Notes: a model not told the origin generated them from the letters alone. DNA of 64,000 bases from Opisthorchis felineus (GCA_004794785.1 SJOL01008347.1:1027424-1091423), one strand, 5' to 3'; positions 26,901-41,900 are shown, numbered from the stretch's first letter. Numbers and translations are program-made.

Positions 26901-29900
26901 GGATGACTTTGGTCAGTTCATCAAAAAACACCTACGCCTTTCCTCCTCTTCGAAGATGAGAACGATGTCGTCTGCATATTCCAAGGTTTTCGTCACAGAC
27001 TATGTGGAAGCCGGGGTTTTGAAGACCTTCCGGCGTTCGTCTCATGATTTCATCGATCACGAAGTCAAATAGGAATGGAGAGAATGGGCATCCCTGACGG
27101 ATACCCTTGTATTAAGCGAGATGCGCCCTGCTGATGATCCCCGTTAACAATAAAACAGCTCTACAGTGGTTCTTAGGTTTTCAGGCTAGATTGGCTTCAC
27201 TTGCTGGACGAAATCCCAATTAAAGATTTAAGGTGACAGCATAGATTAACAGCCTAAAAAAGCTTAGGAAAAACTGCTTGCGTAGTACTGGGAGCATCAG
27301 TTCCACCGTGATATTCTTATTCACAAGAATAGGCTAACAAGTGTACGACAGAACAGAATAGATAGCCGAAAGAAAGTATGTGTATGAGGGCAGCAGAATA
27401 TCAGTGTTGAACGCTGATGTTATGTTATCGATGATGACGATGATGCAAAAATCCAGTACACCACCTGATGGTCACGAAAGGTGAATATTCCGATGGCGAA
27501 TCCAAGCCGACAGTTTGAAGTGATATCCAACGTACACTTACCAAGATCCTGCCAATAGCGCGCAGTAATAAAGTTTTCAGTGTCTCTTCAGATTTCATAT
27601 AAGCATGCGGGCACAATCCGACGTATCCTAGAGTAGGTCTGAAATAGGAAAAATATTTTCAAGCAGTTTCTCGTGACAGGTTGGCAGAGACTTTAGTCCA
27701 CGCCAGTGTGAACACCGAAGAAGGGGAAGCAATTTATTCACTGGAAGATGCACCACGAACTATGCCAACCGGGAAGTGCAAAAAGGACAATATTTGACGA
27801 TCGTCTTATTCCAAGTGTTGGTGGTTGCGGGGTTTTGTAGACTGCACACTCACATGATTCTTGTTTAAATAATCATCCTCCTGTCCTGGCGTAATCATTT
27901 TGGTGAGTCCACACCAAAGAGAGGAATCACTGAACTCGAGTTTTTCTCTTACTGGAGCTAATCAGCAGTGCATATTCTTGGCAGTGCCCGATTTTGAACT
28001 CCGCACGTCTGACATGCGAGGGGCGCATGTAACCGCTACTCATCCAGCGCAAGCTACGCGCACCTGAATTTTGACATCTAGACAGGTGAACATGTTCGCG
28101 CTTGGGTGATGTGAGAGGAAAGCCCTACGCCTCGAGCGACGACACTTCGGTTGTGTCGATCAACTGGCTCACCAGTCAGGGCTTCCCAATCGGGCAGTGA
28201 CACCGACGTTTGGAATCTGCTGGATATTTTTTGTTTCAGGTGTTGGTGGTTGCGGGGGTTTGTAGAAGTCATGTGAGAGTGTATTCTATAGAAAGCGTAC
28301 GAGTGCCACCGAATCAGCGTGCGTCGGAGTCATCCGAAATACAATATATAGACAGGCGATTGTTATCGGAAATCTGCGCTTTGGTTGGCCTGGCCGAAGC
28401 CCCAAATGGAAAACAGCGGCCAACTTGGTCTTGCCGATCAATGGAAGTTGCTGCCAGACTGATAATCGAGTCAAATTTTACTTCTCCTTGGTTACTCAAA
28501 CTGAAGTAATTTGAACGACAACAATTTAAGGTATTTTTATGATCTAGGATACGGGTGTATAGAGGGTATAGCCTGTGCTAAAAACAACCGAGCTGCATAA
28601 AACAATAAACCATTCGTATATTATTTGCTTCCTTCAGTTTATGTAGCAGAGCTGTGTCTCACTCTAGTCAGCATGAATCTTTAGCAGTAGCAAAGAAATC
28701 CTCAAAGATAAACTTATCCACTACCGCTAAATATGCTGACGGCGTTTCCATAAATTAACTCTACATTTAAGCTACTCTTAATACGAATTACTATCTGAAG
28801 TGTCAACAGCACGAAAATAAACAGCAGTACCGAATGCATAAAGCAGAAGAATCGATGAGCAGAATCAGCTTGAAAACCGCCGTCATATTTTTATTTACTT
28901 ACATATGCATATATCAGCCCGTGCTAGGTAACACCAGAGACAAAATTTAGAAATATTACTGTGAACCGCATTTGCGGAACAAACATGCTGATTTGCGCCG
29001 TGGTGCTGACTGTGAGTATAGGTTAAATAAAAGTCTCAGTCGATTGCTCAGATTATTTCTGCTGCCCCTTCTAATAAACTGTGAATTGAAATAGTTGTGT
29101 TGTGGACTTACAAAAAAAAGGATTTAAGGATCACTAGTGGTCTTTATTGTAACCAAACGATTTCTGGTCTAGGATTTTGTCTAGGATCGAAACAACTACG
29201 TCACGGGAGCATGCCTTTCCAGCGTTCACTCGAGTAGGTTTTCTTAGTTAGATGATGGAAGCCGTGAGAAAGGGTGGACAGTTTGGGACGGATGGAGGCC
29301 ACTAAATAGGCCAAATTCAGCACTCTTGCTTGGTTCATCAAAATACACTTATGTTTTTATATTCGCGCAGTATATAAACCCACTTTCACAGGAGGATTAC
29401 GACACGCTTTGAGCTTGAACGAATCCGAGCGGTTTAATTTAATATGTTGTAGCCGTTTCTGTTGCTTTATCCAATTCCGCTCACTCGACAGCAACCCTTT
29501 AAGTTTCGCGGTTAATGTTTGCAGCTAAACACATGGGAAACAGTCTCTCGAGTTACTAATCTAGCGTGTCAAACCGGACCGTCTCTGATACTGATGCCAG
29601 TAAAACTCCGAAATTTGACCAGACTGCTCAACCCAAATCAGCGTATAAGAGAGCAAAGGCGATAACGGAGGCCCTGAATCGGTCTTTAGGTCACTTCAAT
29701 CTGAAATCTGTATTATATATACTTAGATCAAACTTGGTTACTAATCTGTCTCCATCGACACTGCCGTTACAGTTAGAATTGGTAGGTCATCCATGCGGCA
29801 CACAGTTGGTCCGAAGAACCAACACACTCACCCAGTACCACAACAACCCAGTTCCCTTGCCAATGGAGTCCATAGTCTCAAGTATGGCAAAGGAAGTGTG

Positions 29901-32900
29901 GGTGCACGCACACTTGTGAGAATGCTTAAAATTATGTGTGCAGACAAGGTTTCACACCTCAGCGTATTAGTATACATGGAGTGAAGCAGGGGTGCTATTC
30001 ATTTATTTCACCGAATAAATAAAACAACATAGCATTTTTCAGTCTTGAAGATGAGACATATTAAAGGGATCGTTGTTTTTTCCGTCTTCACTATCTCCGG
30101 ATGTGTTTATAGCAATGGCCCTCAGATTAAAAGCTAATGAACTCTAATGAAAGAGGTTTAACCTAATGCAAAGTACGATATGTTATCTCAAGAATGATGG
30201 TGATAAATTGGGTAAACTCTTCACATTCGTTCGGATAATAATGCTCACCGGTCAGTTAGTGGATCAGTCGCACAGTAATCTGCTGTGATTATCCCAGACG
30301 TGCACAGTGAATCATTCACTTCTTCGAATATGATTTGTAACTCTGCTTGATTTGGATCAACTGGTGCGTTGGTTACCACTGTTCCGTCATTGCATACCTA
30401 AACGTGGAAGATAATATACTTGTGGCCAATAAATTGCGAATCCACTGAGAGAAACTAATTAGCATTTTTGGATACATCTAGGTGTACTCAATTTCTAAGA
30501 ACAAACATTTCTTCGCAAGCTTGTGGCTTGGTGACTCCCGATAGATTTCAACTTCTTGCACACATACATTACGTCGTTTGGTGTTAGTCTCAGTAAACGA
30601 TGCGAACACGGTGAGATTTACTTTGGGTCCGTAACGAGGGATTCCGCCGCCAAATGAAGAAGGGCTGTTTATGTAGTTCAGAAGGTGGGTGGCGCTTGGA
30701 TTGGTGATAGTGGCTGTGGGCGCTGAGGGGGACGGTAGGTTTCAAGGAACCACTGGGGGTTGAAAGAGATATCCGTCTTAAGTAACAATGCAATTTATAT
30801 CGCGTCTGCTGGAGTGTAACTGTCAGTTTTTATCTGGCTATCTGTGGATGTAGAGCTTTGATTTAACTTTTGTATTTCACCGCGACTTTAGAAGCACCAG
30901 GCGCTATTCTTTGGATAAACTAGCAACTCACTACGGAAAACTAAGGAAAGCAAACAAACAAGTGGAATAGTTCGAATAATTCAGTGTGTTGAAATCATCT
31001 GTCCAGTCTTCATTTCATGGAGCATCACTAAATCGTCCGTTGTTTATCTAAATATCTACCAAAAGTTCACGTAGGCTAGATTTTGGTTAGCCTGCATTCA
31101 ACTATTTAACATTGATATCATTGAAACTTCAGCCGACGGGCCTCTCAAAATCAAGAACAAATCAAACCTAGGGGTGCAAACAATGTGCCTAGTTTGAATG
31201 ACCGTACAGACCCTTCAAGTAAAAGAGAATAGCAATAGTAAACTGGCCGGAACTGATAAACCTTCACGTTAAATTTTTGTGTTGTGATTTTGCATATTTT
31301 TCCCAGTTATCCAACTGTGCTAGTTGAACACGTTTCTATACCTATTATGGACTATCTATTACGGGTATGATGCCTTTGTTTGCATGTCTCCTCTGAGGAA
31401 TCCAAAGACTGTTGAAGGAAATCAAAGGAGTTGCGCATCATAGCGATACTGGACATATTTACCCGACACACGGCGAAGAATCTTGCTCCATATGTTTCCA
31501 GTTGGCAACTAAGGTTGCATAACAAGCTAGGTATGTTAAGTGAAGGCCAACTGATGCTAAGAGAGCAATGCAGCTCATTTTGCAGTTGTGTGCAATTTAC
31601 TGACGGAAATTTAGTCACTTGCTTAATTGTAGCACGAAAGTGTTGATGGTGCCTGAAGCATAGGTATGAACCATGTGTCAGTCAGAATATATTGTACAAA
31701 AGTTTTTGGTGATGTCAACTTATTGTTTGCACTTATTGTTTAGGCTTTAGTGGCTGTCTGAGCTTGACTTTGTACATTACAATTTATGCGGTTTTGAGGT
31801 CTACACGGTGACCCCGGTCTAACAGACTTGCTGGGACTAGGCTGATGAACGCCTTCGCCAGCCAAGACGAGATGACCGCAGGTGCACGATTACTCGTCTT
31901 TGGGTTTTTCTGGTCTGTTCTATAAGAATTGTTGGAAAATTGGTCTCTCATCGTTCGTCGTAACATCGGCATACCGCTAAAGGTTATTCGTAGCTGAGCA
32001 GCGTTTGACATTCTACTGAGTTTCTTATTCAACAAATCAGTAGCCATTACACCCTATAAGCTAGTACGCGGGCACATTTATTTGCGTAGAAAATAAGACA
32101 CTACAAGTGTGCCATGCAAATCATGTAAGTCCGAGTCAAGTAGTGAGCGTTTCCTACAGAGTACGTCGTTACGATTGCCGACGTCAGCGACGGCTGCGTG
32201 TGGGGTGACGGTTTTGGTAAATCTTTTTATTGGACAGACAGACATGTGCATATTCCGTGTACATGGCTCATGCTTCCAGAATCCCCGCTCTGCGATGGCC
32301 AAAAATCTTTCGGTCATCCGGGTTTGTGAACCATACACAAAATGCAGCTGCTAGAAATGACGCACAAGTTGTTCGAGGACAAATGCATCTCTCCGCTTCC
32401 TTTGAATAGTTTATATAAAGTATTGCTGCAGTTCTGACCGGCTTATTGGGATCGCTAAGTAATAGCAAGAGACTGGTAAAAAGGTATCAAAGTGAATTCT
32501 TAGTTGATGTCTGTTCTTAGAATATGTAAGATAATTTGGCATCCAAACAACAGGTGTGTCTGATTTTAATAGTTGTCATAGCAAAGGGGTAGTTACACAT
32601 CAGCGCAAAGTTTGACAATATTTTACTTTAAATCCTCGGTGTTCTTAAGAAACAGGTTTGCCCTAAGAAAGGTGATGGAGAGCGGGAGTCATTTGGAGGT
32701 CGCCAGTCTCCAACGTGGACTCACTCAACTGCGGACATATGAAGTGATTTCAGGATGACATATTACCATTTAAAACGCTGTGCTGGAGGAGTCGTAAAGT
32801 GACAGTGTGTAGACAAAGTGTCCAAAATTAGAGTGGCCAGACTTATCAAACTATCAAACTATCAAACTTTATCAAACTATTCATTAGAACACGCCTTGGT

Positions 32901-35900
32901 AGTCAAAGTTTTATTGTATTTCTGGTCCAGTTGACTGAAAGCCAGTGATTGCATAACATTTGGGTCACATTTGATTCTGAACTTGCACTACTAGCCCCAT
33001 GTGTGGCCTTCATTAAATGCAACGCTCAGCCATGTTGGAATACATCTGCTGCACACTAGATTTTTAGTGATTACTGAAACGTGTACACTGGGAAGTTCAG
33101 CAGTCTTATTCACAATACATATAGTGAAGAAATGCTCCAAGGGGTCATTCCGATAGGTGCTATCTTACGAAATGACACTAAGCCCAAGTAGCTAAAGTTC
33201 AGTAATTGCGAGATGATATTGTTCTACTTTTCGTCGGTATTCATCAACATGCTGCACCACGCGATAGTAGAATACTTGCCTTGGTAGTTTACATAAAATA
33301 TTTGCATGTCTGTGCAGAGTGTAGTAAATATAGACATTTTTTTGCCCAAAACCTTCAGTTCGTCTTCATTGATAAAATCCTTTGGCACAAAGTTGGAACT
33401 GCAAAAATCTGTTTTGTGTTCATTCGTGACCAAACAAACAGTGTGTGAACTGAGTGCTACAAACCTGAGCATGCTAGCCATGCAAATCGTAGTATGCGGT
33501 CGCTATGTGGACGAAAACCGAACAATACAACGGACTTACTAGGTAAACTGCACTTAGTTCCACTGAGCACAACAAGCAGCTAAATCCCCTTGATGTTACG
33601 GTACTAAAGAAGGTCGGTGAGACAGTACACATATAAGCCCACAGAAAGCAAACTCTGATGGTGTGTTCACTTTGTTAGTTACGTGTTGCACAATAAAAGA
33701 GCAATTAAATTAAAAGTATGCGTGAATGTTTCCAACAAGGATTAAACATTTTTTTCGCCACATATTTGCAAATCGGTACAGTGGAGGATCTATCTCAGAG
33801 ATATGTAGTCTATAGAACGGACGGCTCAGGCAGCACACAACTGGAAATAGCATATCAACATTAGTATTTAATTTAAAGGTGAATTGACTGCAGGATTAGT
33901 TACTAGGGCACCTGAGTTTTAAATCCAGCCCTGTGCCGGGACCCATTTGCATGACAAAATGTCGAACTCTACCATCAGCTTCTGTGCCTTCTTACTGGTA
34001 TGCTAGTATCAGACATCGAGTGTTGACCATATGAAAATGCTTGTGCCTGATAGGGCTCCAGGTTTTTTGAATGCGATTTGGAACTAGTCCCACTTGACTG
34101 CACTAGCATCCCATTTGGCCAAAATGGCTCATATTGCAGATAAGTATTATGTTTTCTGGTCAACGACAGATTAAGACTGCTGTCAACGGCACATCCTATA
34201 GGAATTTGACAACGTAATCTATAGCTTTTTGTTTCAAAGAAACTTGTGCGACCTTCAAGCTTGTGCCATCCTTAGGGCCATTCGGTCTCATGAAAGTAGT
34301 TTGTTTGCGGCCTCGTCCATTAGCTTCCGTGACCCGTTGCCTTGTGTACCCTGACTTCATCACTCTACATTTATACGTGCGGAGTTATCTGCATGGAGAA
34401 TGCATCAGGAGGGCTAACGTTGACTGAATTGTAAGTATAAGTGGAAGAAGACTGATTATCTTTCATCCAACTGGAGAAGCGGCTTGACAACATTGTTGCC
34501 AACTTCTAGAGTTCAGTTGTTTACTAGTTAGTTAACCGAAGAATATGGTAGTAATGTTATAAATCATTATAAAACGCATCCGAAGATTACCGTTGATTTT
34601 TCGAAGGTGAAAGGGCCACAGCTGGCTTGTTCCAAACAGCCTTTTCGACAGACTCTGCCATTTTTAGTGTATTCTTCGTCATCATCCACACAATTTCTGA
34701 GGTTAAGAAAATAACAGGTAGATGTATAAGAATAGCATTGCTTTTATGGGTATAAAAAGAGCGGTCAACCAAATAAATGAAGAGCCAGTTAAAAACATCA
34801 TTACAGGCTTCTCAGATAGCAAATTTCTCCAGGTTTTGCTATTAACTTTTCACATCCTTGATAAAGCCGGACTGAACGCTTGCTTAAATATCTCGCCAGG
34901 ACTCAGCTAGACGCAGTTGTCACCGCTCATGCTACATGTGGAGTTACTAACTTATTCATTAGACGTAGCTGTGGGAATTAAAGCAATGAGAAAACGAAGC
35001 TCGTTGAAAAACTTATCAGCTCAGTATGAAAAGTCCAATGTAAAGTTCATTGATGCAGTTTACCTGAATCGCTACATTTGCGGAGCGTGATCCATCACTT
35101 CCGCAAAGGAGTAAGTTTCCAAAACTTCAATTTGATAATACCCATAAAATGGCTTTTTGACTTGAACTTTGGGGCTAGATGAGGTTGCAGCTCTCTACTT
35201 TCAACAATATTATTTCCACATCTAACTTCTTTTTTTGTTTCCATCGATGGGAAATCTATCCCCTTGCGTCAGTCCTGGAACGTCGCATGATGAAGCGCTT
35301 CAGAGGGGATCAGTAGTTTTTCGCTACTGAGCCTATATATAAAGAATTTATTTCCGGACCAGGGCCATATTCCATTATAACCCACTTGCTTTTTGTCACA
35401 GTGTTGCCGTCCACGTCAAAAAAGAGGTCCCCGCGACCTAATGCTTACATAGTAGATTTTCATGCTAATTCTGTCAAATTGCGATATGCCTGGTGACGAA
35501 TATTAGCAAAAGGACGTTTTGTGGAATCCATTAGATTACTACGGTTTCTAGAATATATAAGACTCAAATGAAAAGCAATCCAAATTCGAAATAAAATTTC
35601 AAAACCTATGAGCGGCCAAAAGCTGCAGGAAATCTGTTCAAATACTGAACAAAATTCCAGGAGTTTAATGGTTCTCTCGGCTCTGTTTAATAGGCACCGG
35701 AGTGCGGAGCGTGATCAGCAACTGAAAGGTAGTCTATCCAAGCACGAGTCAGTTACATTGCGGTTTATACAGATGTCGACGAATCGTATGGACTTCAGCT
35801 ACTAAACGAATGGTTGCGTGCCCAAATCTTCCTGCAGGTTCCGTTGCTGAGTGATGTGTGAGTGTTTCGTATATGGAAATTCAAACAGGCCGGGAGAGTA

Positions 35901-38900
35901 TGCCGTCTATATTATTTTCAGTCCTTTCGTACAAAAATAGCCTAGTCAGCTACTTTACTGAGCAACCAACGAATTACTCTTCGTATAATGTCATGGCGAA
36001 AGGCTTGGCTTTCTTGTAAAGATCTTTATCATGTACAGCGTGAAGCCATGAATAATAACTTCTCTAATCCATAATTTTAAAAGGCATTTTAGGATTTTCT
36101 CGGAACGTTCTATAAAATGCTAAGAAGAAAATTACCCGCTGCAAACTTGTACTCTTGGCTCGCCATAGAACACTTTTTCCATCTTGTTCTCAAAGAATGA
36201 GCACTAATTCACGTCCAGAATACATTATTGTGACACTTTTCTTGCTGCGGCGTTGTTGGAAAACCAGACTTTTGGGTCATGATCCAGGCTCGCTTACATC
36301 CGGAAGTCTTTATCAGACAATAAGCATATGACAGTACATGGCCCTTCACGTAATCTGCACAACACCACCTAGCCAACACCAGTCGATTCAATGTGAGCTC
36401 ATCGCAGGTTATCCCCGTTACAAATAAACTTTCTGCGCAATATATAGACCTATACTGGTACACAGCCATCATTGAAACACGCGTGACTTCCACCAAGAAC
36501 ACCCTGGTTGCACCCAACGGGAAAACTCTCTAAAATGGCGATCCCGGTCATCCCGTTGGTGACATGAAGCCAACCTCTTTGACATAAATAACCCATCTAA
36601 TCAACCATCTACTCTGCGTTCAGAACTATAGCGTTTAGAAATTTAGATATCAAAAGGAACTTGCTGGAAAGATTTGTTCCTTTAACCCTATTTCTTGTTG
36701 TGTAGAACGCGAATAGTTATGGAGTGTCTAACTCTATTTTTTTTGTCCATTTTTTCTCACAGGAAGCGTAGTTTGGATAACCAAACTGTATCTACCGAAA
36801 CTGTATTTACGTTCAGGTTGTTTCATTGTAAGTCGAATTCATTCTTTATATTATGGGAATTAAGTTTCTTTGCCATCCAAATGACTTCAGTACTGATGTT
36901 GGTCGGACCCAGTTGTTTGAGGCTGTAACCACAGAGTAAATGTAATAATAAACGACTCGCACTTCACTCCACTTAATTTGAAGTGTTCGCCGTATTTATC
37001 TCATGGAATATTGCTTGCAAGAACAAAGGTTTGGCATTTGAAAGGAAGTTTCAGATAAAACTTACCTTGGAAACAAAATGGAAAACGCAGGTTTAGTTTT
37101 CACTCGCAACGTTTCTGACCATTCCTTGGCAGCAGCCAGTATTGCTATAATCTGGATTATTGAATCAATAAGAATTTAAAAGTGGTTGACAAATCCTGCG
37201 CAAATGTGAAAAATATTCTCAATCCGCACAACATATAAATACACTAGTAAAAGTTATATAGTATACATATGTATATATATATATATATGGGAATCTAAAC
37301 GCTGACAACAAAAATAAACGGTATAATTTAACAAACATCTGTTTATAGACTTTCTCCTGAATAGAACTGTTTGGCTACGCATGAAAGTCACATGTTTCGA
37401 GAATATTGCGCACCGTATCAAAAGCGTCTTTTTAGGAACTGAATCGCCTGGTTCACTAAGAAAGTAGCAAACGGTGAATATTAATATATATACATATATA
37501 TATATACATTAATATTTGTTGAAATCAGCCTATCCTGCTAGCGAGCACTGGGTGTTTCTCAAGTATATTATACTTATTCTATGCGTAACCCTTTTAAACC
37601 AATCTCGCCAGACCCCACCACGATGTATTCCAACTCTGTTAGCTCGGGTATGTTGTAAAAGGCGCTGCCCACAAAAAGCGCGATTACTAAAGTCATAACA
37701 CTCCGTAGTCTGTTCTCCTCTCCGGAAACCTGGGTTTGTTACCCGCAACGACCCTTTCTTTTATGTTTACGCTTAGCATTACGCGGACACCAACCACCCT
37801 TCTTTAAGTAAAAGTCCGGGAGACACAAAATCCCCCAATCTTCGGTTTATTGTATCTGGAAGATTCAATGCTGAGGAGAGGCAGGAAGCGCCAAGGCGAA
37901 TTCAGTGTGGTTGTTTCGACTTGCCGGGAGATATTGCTTATGTCGGCAACAGACCTCTCCACTCGGCCCATTTAGCAACATTCGTAAAAGCTCACTCCCT
38001 CAAGATTGAGAAAAGCTGTTCGTTCAATGAATCTACCAAAACCGTAACGCAGCGCAGCTCTGAATCTGTGAAATAAGGCCTTAGGGTGCACTAGTATCCC
38101 GTTACAAAGAGACAGCTGTAACAATGTAAACATTTGACCCAGTTGTGCCGCTCTCGAAAGATTCTTGCCAAAAAATCGACTACATTGCCGTCAATAGTCA
38201 ACTTCATTGCGTATGCGGAATCTTGTCCTAAAACACCTAAGAGACATTGCACTATATGTTGCTACTTTGCTTTATGCTTTCAGGCGGCCGAGAAAATGAG
38301 CATGGCTTGACCAGGTATGAAAAACACAGAATTCTGGTGTGATAAATTTATCACAGTGTCGTATTGCACCACACTGCAACCAAGTGTTGTAATGTGGATT
38401 CTTTTAAGACTTGGGTAGTATTGAAATCCAATACATACATTACATATTTGTGATAGACAGACTGCTGGCTGTAATCAGAATCTTGGTTTTGCTTAGGGGA
38501 CCATTCAAATAACCGAGGCGATTGGGAATTCAGCAGAAATGAATATCGGTGAAACTCTGCTTGTTGGCCCTACAATTTTCATTGTGTGTTAGTTTGATTG
38601 GACTTCGAATCTGCAGTAAACTCCCTGTCTGCGATATTAGTGCTAATAAGAGCTTTGAAGATGCATAAAACTCTTCGCTTATCAAGCGTCATCACTCCCT
38701 AACCAATAAGGAAATGTGGCCCATTCTTATCACGGACTCACAGTAGAATCTCAGCACATGTCTGTTTGAAATATTTGGTTCTGTTTGAAAAAAACTTCGA
38801 CCGAGCTAGGCTTATCGGTCACAGTGTCCTTACTTCGGAAGGTACTCGAACTGACTCCATGTAATTAAGATCAATCACGGGGATATCGATTTTAGCAGGA

Positions 38901-41900
38901 CACCTGGCGTTGACTACTTCATTACGCATGAGAATGACCCAGACGTCGGCACTCGAAACGCTGAAGTGGGCTTTAAGCCAAAAAGTAAGTTTAGATTCAA
39001 TGTATTTCCACTCCCATACTTATTGAGAGAGTGACAAGTGCATCGGTATTCGAACAGGAAATTCTTTCCGTACGTAAGGTCATTCTATGCCCAAAATTAT
39101 TCCATACTTATTTGTTCAGCACTGAGAACTATCTGCAATTTTACAGGTTAAGTTTGCCCCATTGGTTCTTACTGAAGTCCAATATGTTCAGTATACTGAG
39201 CACCACACGCCGCAGTAAGTCTACCAAAGAAAGCTAAGGTTTGAGTTGCGTTTACGATTTACCTGGCATCAAAATAGAATTTAAGCGCATCTCTGTAAAG
39301 TTGCGAAACTATTCAGAGACAAAGCAGCTCTATGGCTGCATAACGGCGATAATTGTTGCAATCCGTTGACCGACCTTTGGCTTACTGGTTCATTTGTAAA
39401 ACGACGATGAGAACCTAAGTGCTGAATTTCGATAAATAGACCACTTAATCAAACTTATGCAGATGACATACATCTGTTTGTTGCTGTCACATACTGTGTG
39501 AAGAAATTCCTTCCTAAATTTTACTACTCTAGAAGTGTCAAATAGTAAACTGCTGACCGGGGCTGAATGCACCCGGTGTGGGGGCTCACAACCTGGAAAG
39601 TTAGTTTTCAGGGTTAGTCCGAGCTGTCAGATACAGGAAAAACATACAGCAAAGAAGTAATCAGTCTTTTTATTACAGCCATTTAACCATGTCGCATAAT
39701 ATTAAAATCCAAAATTACTCTGTGATGAATCACTAGGGGCAAGGGTGGATTTTTCTTTACATCACATAACGCTAACTCTATCCTTTGAAGTATGGATTTG
39801 AAAGTGTCTAACCCTAAAGAGTGCATTTCCCAACCCAAATGTTAGGAGTCTTCCAGGTTAATTTTTGGTTGCTGAAAGATGATGCCCATCAAGAGCTAGT
39901 CACAAAACAAATGGTTTGTGAGGCTTGGAATCAATGAATTTGAACATCTCCCCCTTTTCACATGTATCCTAAGGACAGATAAAAGCCAAAAACATCTTAT
40001 ATTTAGCAAATGTCCTGTGTGGATGAATGCCGAATCACAGGTGTGGGAGCTTAAATAAATAGTTTTTTCTCGGCTTGAACATACATTGTTCATATCTCAT
40101 CATCACAGATCTTGGTCCGTCTTACAAAATTTACGCGCTTAACCAGGTGTCTATTCCGTTAACAAGCGAACACCATGGTGGTGCATACGAAACTATAATT
40201 TAGGAGACTTTTTTCGCCAACTAATTTTTAGCTTTCTGCATAGGCGCAGTGGTATTGTCCTTTGGGAGTCACTGCTGTAAGGCGGACGGAGGGTCACAGG
40301 TTGCAAGTACCCAAGTAATTCAAAGAATGCCTACCGTGAATGATTCCAAACAAGAATAAAGCAGCTTCGACATGCTTCTCCGACTTTTGGCGTATCCCAT
40401 AAAGCCTTCATTCACAATCTCCAGACACGCGCCCTTGCCATTATTATACCCAAATCGAGAATAAAGTCGCGCAAAATCCTCACCGGTCAAGGTCGCAAAC
40501 CTTCAGAAACTCCACGCTTGGAAAAACTAACAGACTTCCAAATTTTAATTAGAATACCAGCGTAACTGCGGATACTACTGATGAGGCATGTGAGTAGTAT
40601 GTGGTTTTCTCGTAACTCCGCCTCACGTCCAATGGAATGTGGGGTTCACTAGAGAACTTCCAGAACTGATTTGCAGCGTCCACTTATAATCGCCTGATAA
40701 TCAATGAATCAATGAAGTTTAAGAAGACGTGTGAGGATACCCAGTTTTTAAAAACAAGATGCATGTGAGAGATTTACTTTCCTGTCCAATAGTTCGTAAC
40801 CGCCTAGTTGATATTTTCTAATAAACAACTCCGCGGTGAAAGGCTTTCCTCCTTACATTTGGCGCCATGACCAGGATACGGATGAAGATCCCGTGGCCAC
40901 AGGCTGTTGAGAATGAGGATCTGCGGACCGTCCTGGAGGGTTTCGAGGATGTCGCGGAGGCGGCTGGCCTGGAGACCGACCGGGGTAAGTTGGCAGTGCT
41001 GAAGATCCTCCTCAGAGGCCGAGCAAAGGTGGCCCTGGATGCGGCCGGAAAGGGCCCTTGGAAGATGGACTGGGCCGCCGCGAAGGAACCTCTACAACCG
41101 GCCGGCCGCCAGGAGGCTATGAGACGGTTCAAAACGGCAGCATGGGACCTGGATGCGCCCCGACCATGTTCTTCGCCAGCCTGCAGCAGTCGTTGGATCG
41201 GACTTTGCAGGGACTGGACAGAGTGTTACGCCAGCATTTGCTGTCTCACCAGTTCGTTGAAAGGGTGCAGCCTGCGCTTTGCGCCAAGTTGCGGTTGGCG
41301 AGATCAACTGGCCAGCTGAGTTTGCAGCAGCTGATACATTTGGCACGGGAATTGGCCGAGGCTCCACTGGCCACGTTGCGGCCACAGAAGAGGGGCGATT
41401 CAACGGTGGAGGACCTGCAGACTAAAGAAGACCAACTAGCCGAACAGCATGCAGCCATCAAGATGGAATCCTGGCGGCAAGCTCGAACGAGCCGATGCTA
41501 CAAGTGTAGCTTGTCTGGCCGCTGGAATAATCAATGTCTTCGTACCCTCTCTCCCCGGGTGTTTTACGCTTAGTGCAGTGACACGGGCTACCATACAGGC
41601 CGTTATCGAGATAGACGGGAAGAAGGAGCTGTGCCTGATTGATACAGCGGCAGGGGTATCGCTGAGACGGAGAGGGAACGAAGGTGTATGCAAACCGTGC
41701 GCGCTAGCCGTAAGAGCAGTGGGTGGATACCAACTGAAAATTAACGGATTGTCAATGCATTCAATCAGCCCAGGCAACAGGTCCGTGCAGCACGAGTTTC
41801 TTATCAGCTCAGACATTGAGCAGACAATTTTGGGAGCAGATTTTTTCAAGGGAACAGAATCCGTGGTTGATCTCAAGCGGGGAAAACTGGCGACCAAGTA

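Larger units (their letters stand above)
24762..27541. other. intron 6 of the M8-like gene
   Basis: Contains the RTE LINE fragment at 25978-27115 (minus) and a separate RTE 3' end at 27388-27446 (plus). The remainder is AT-rich with no recognised feature. Confidence 0.65.

Noticed and set aside
40568..40592. CTGATGAG inside the LTR stem, recalling the hammerhead ribozyme core.
   Set aside because: The required GAAA box and helix II/III arrangement are not present nearby; only an 8-base stem (ATACTACT/AGTAGTAT) is seen.
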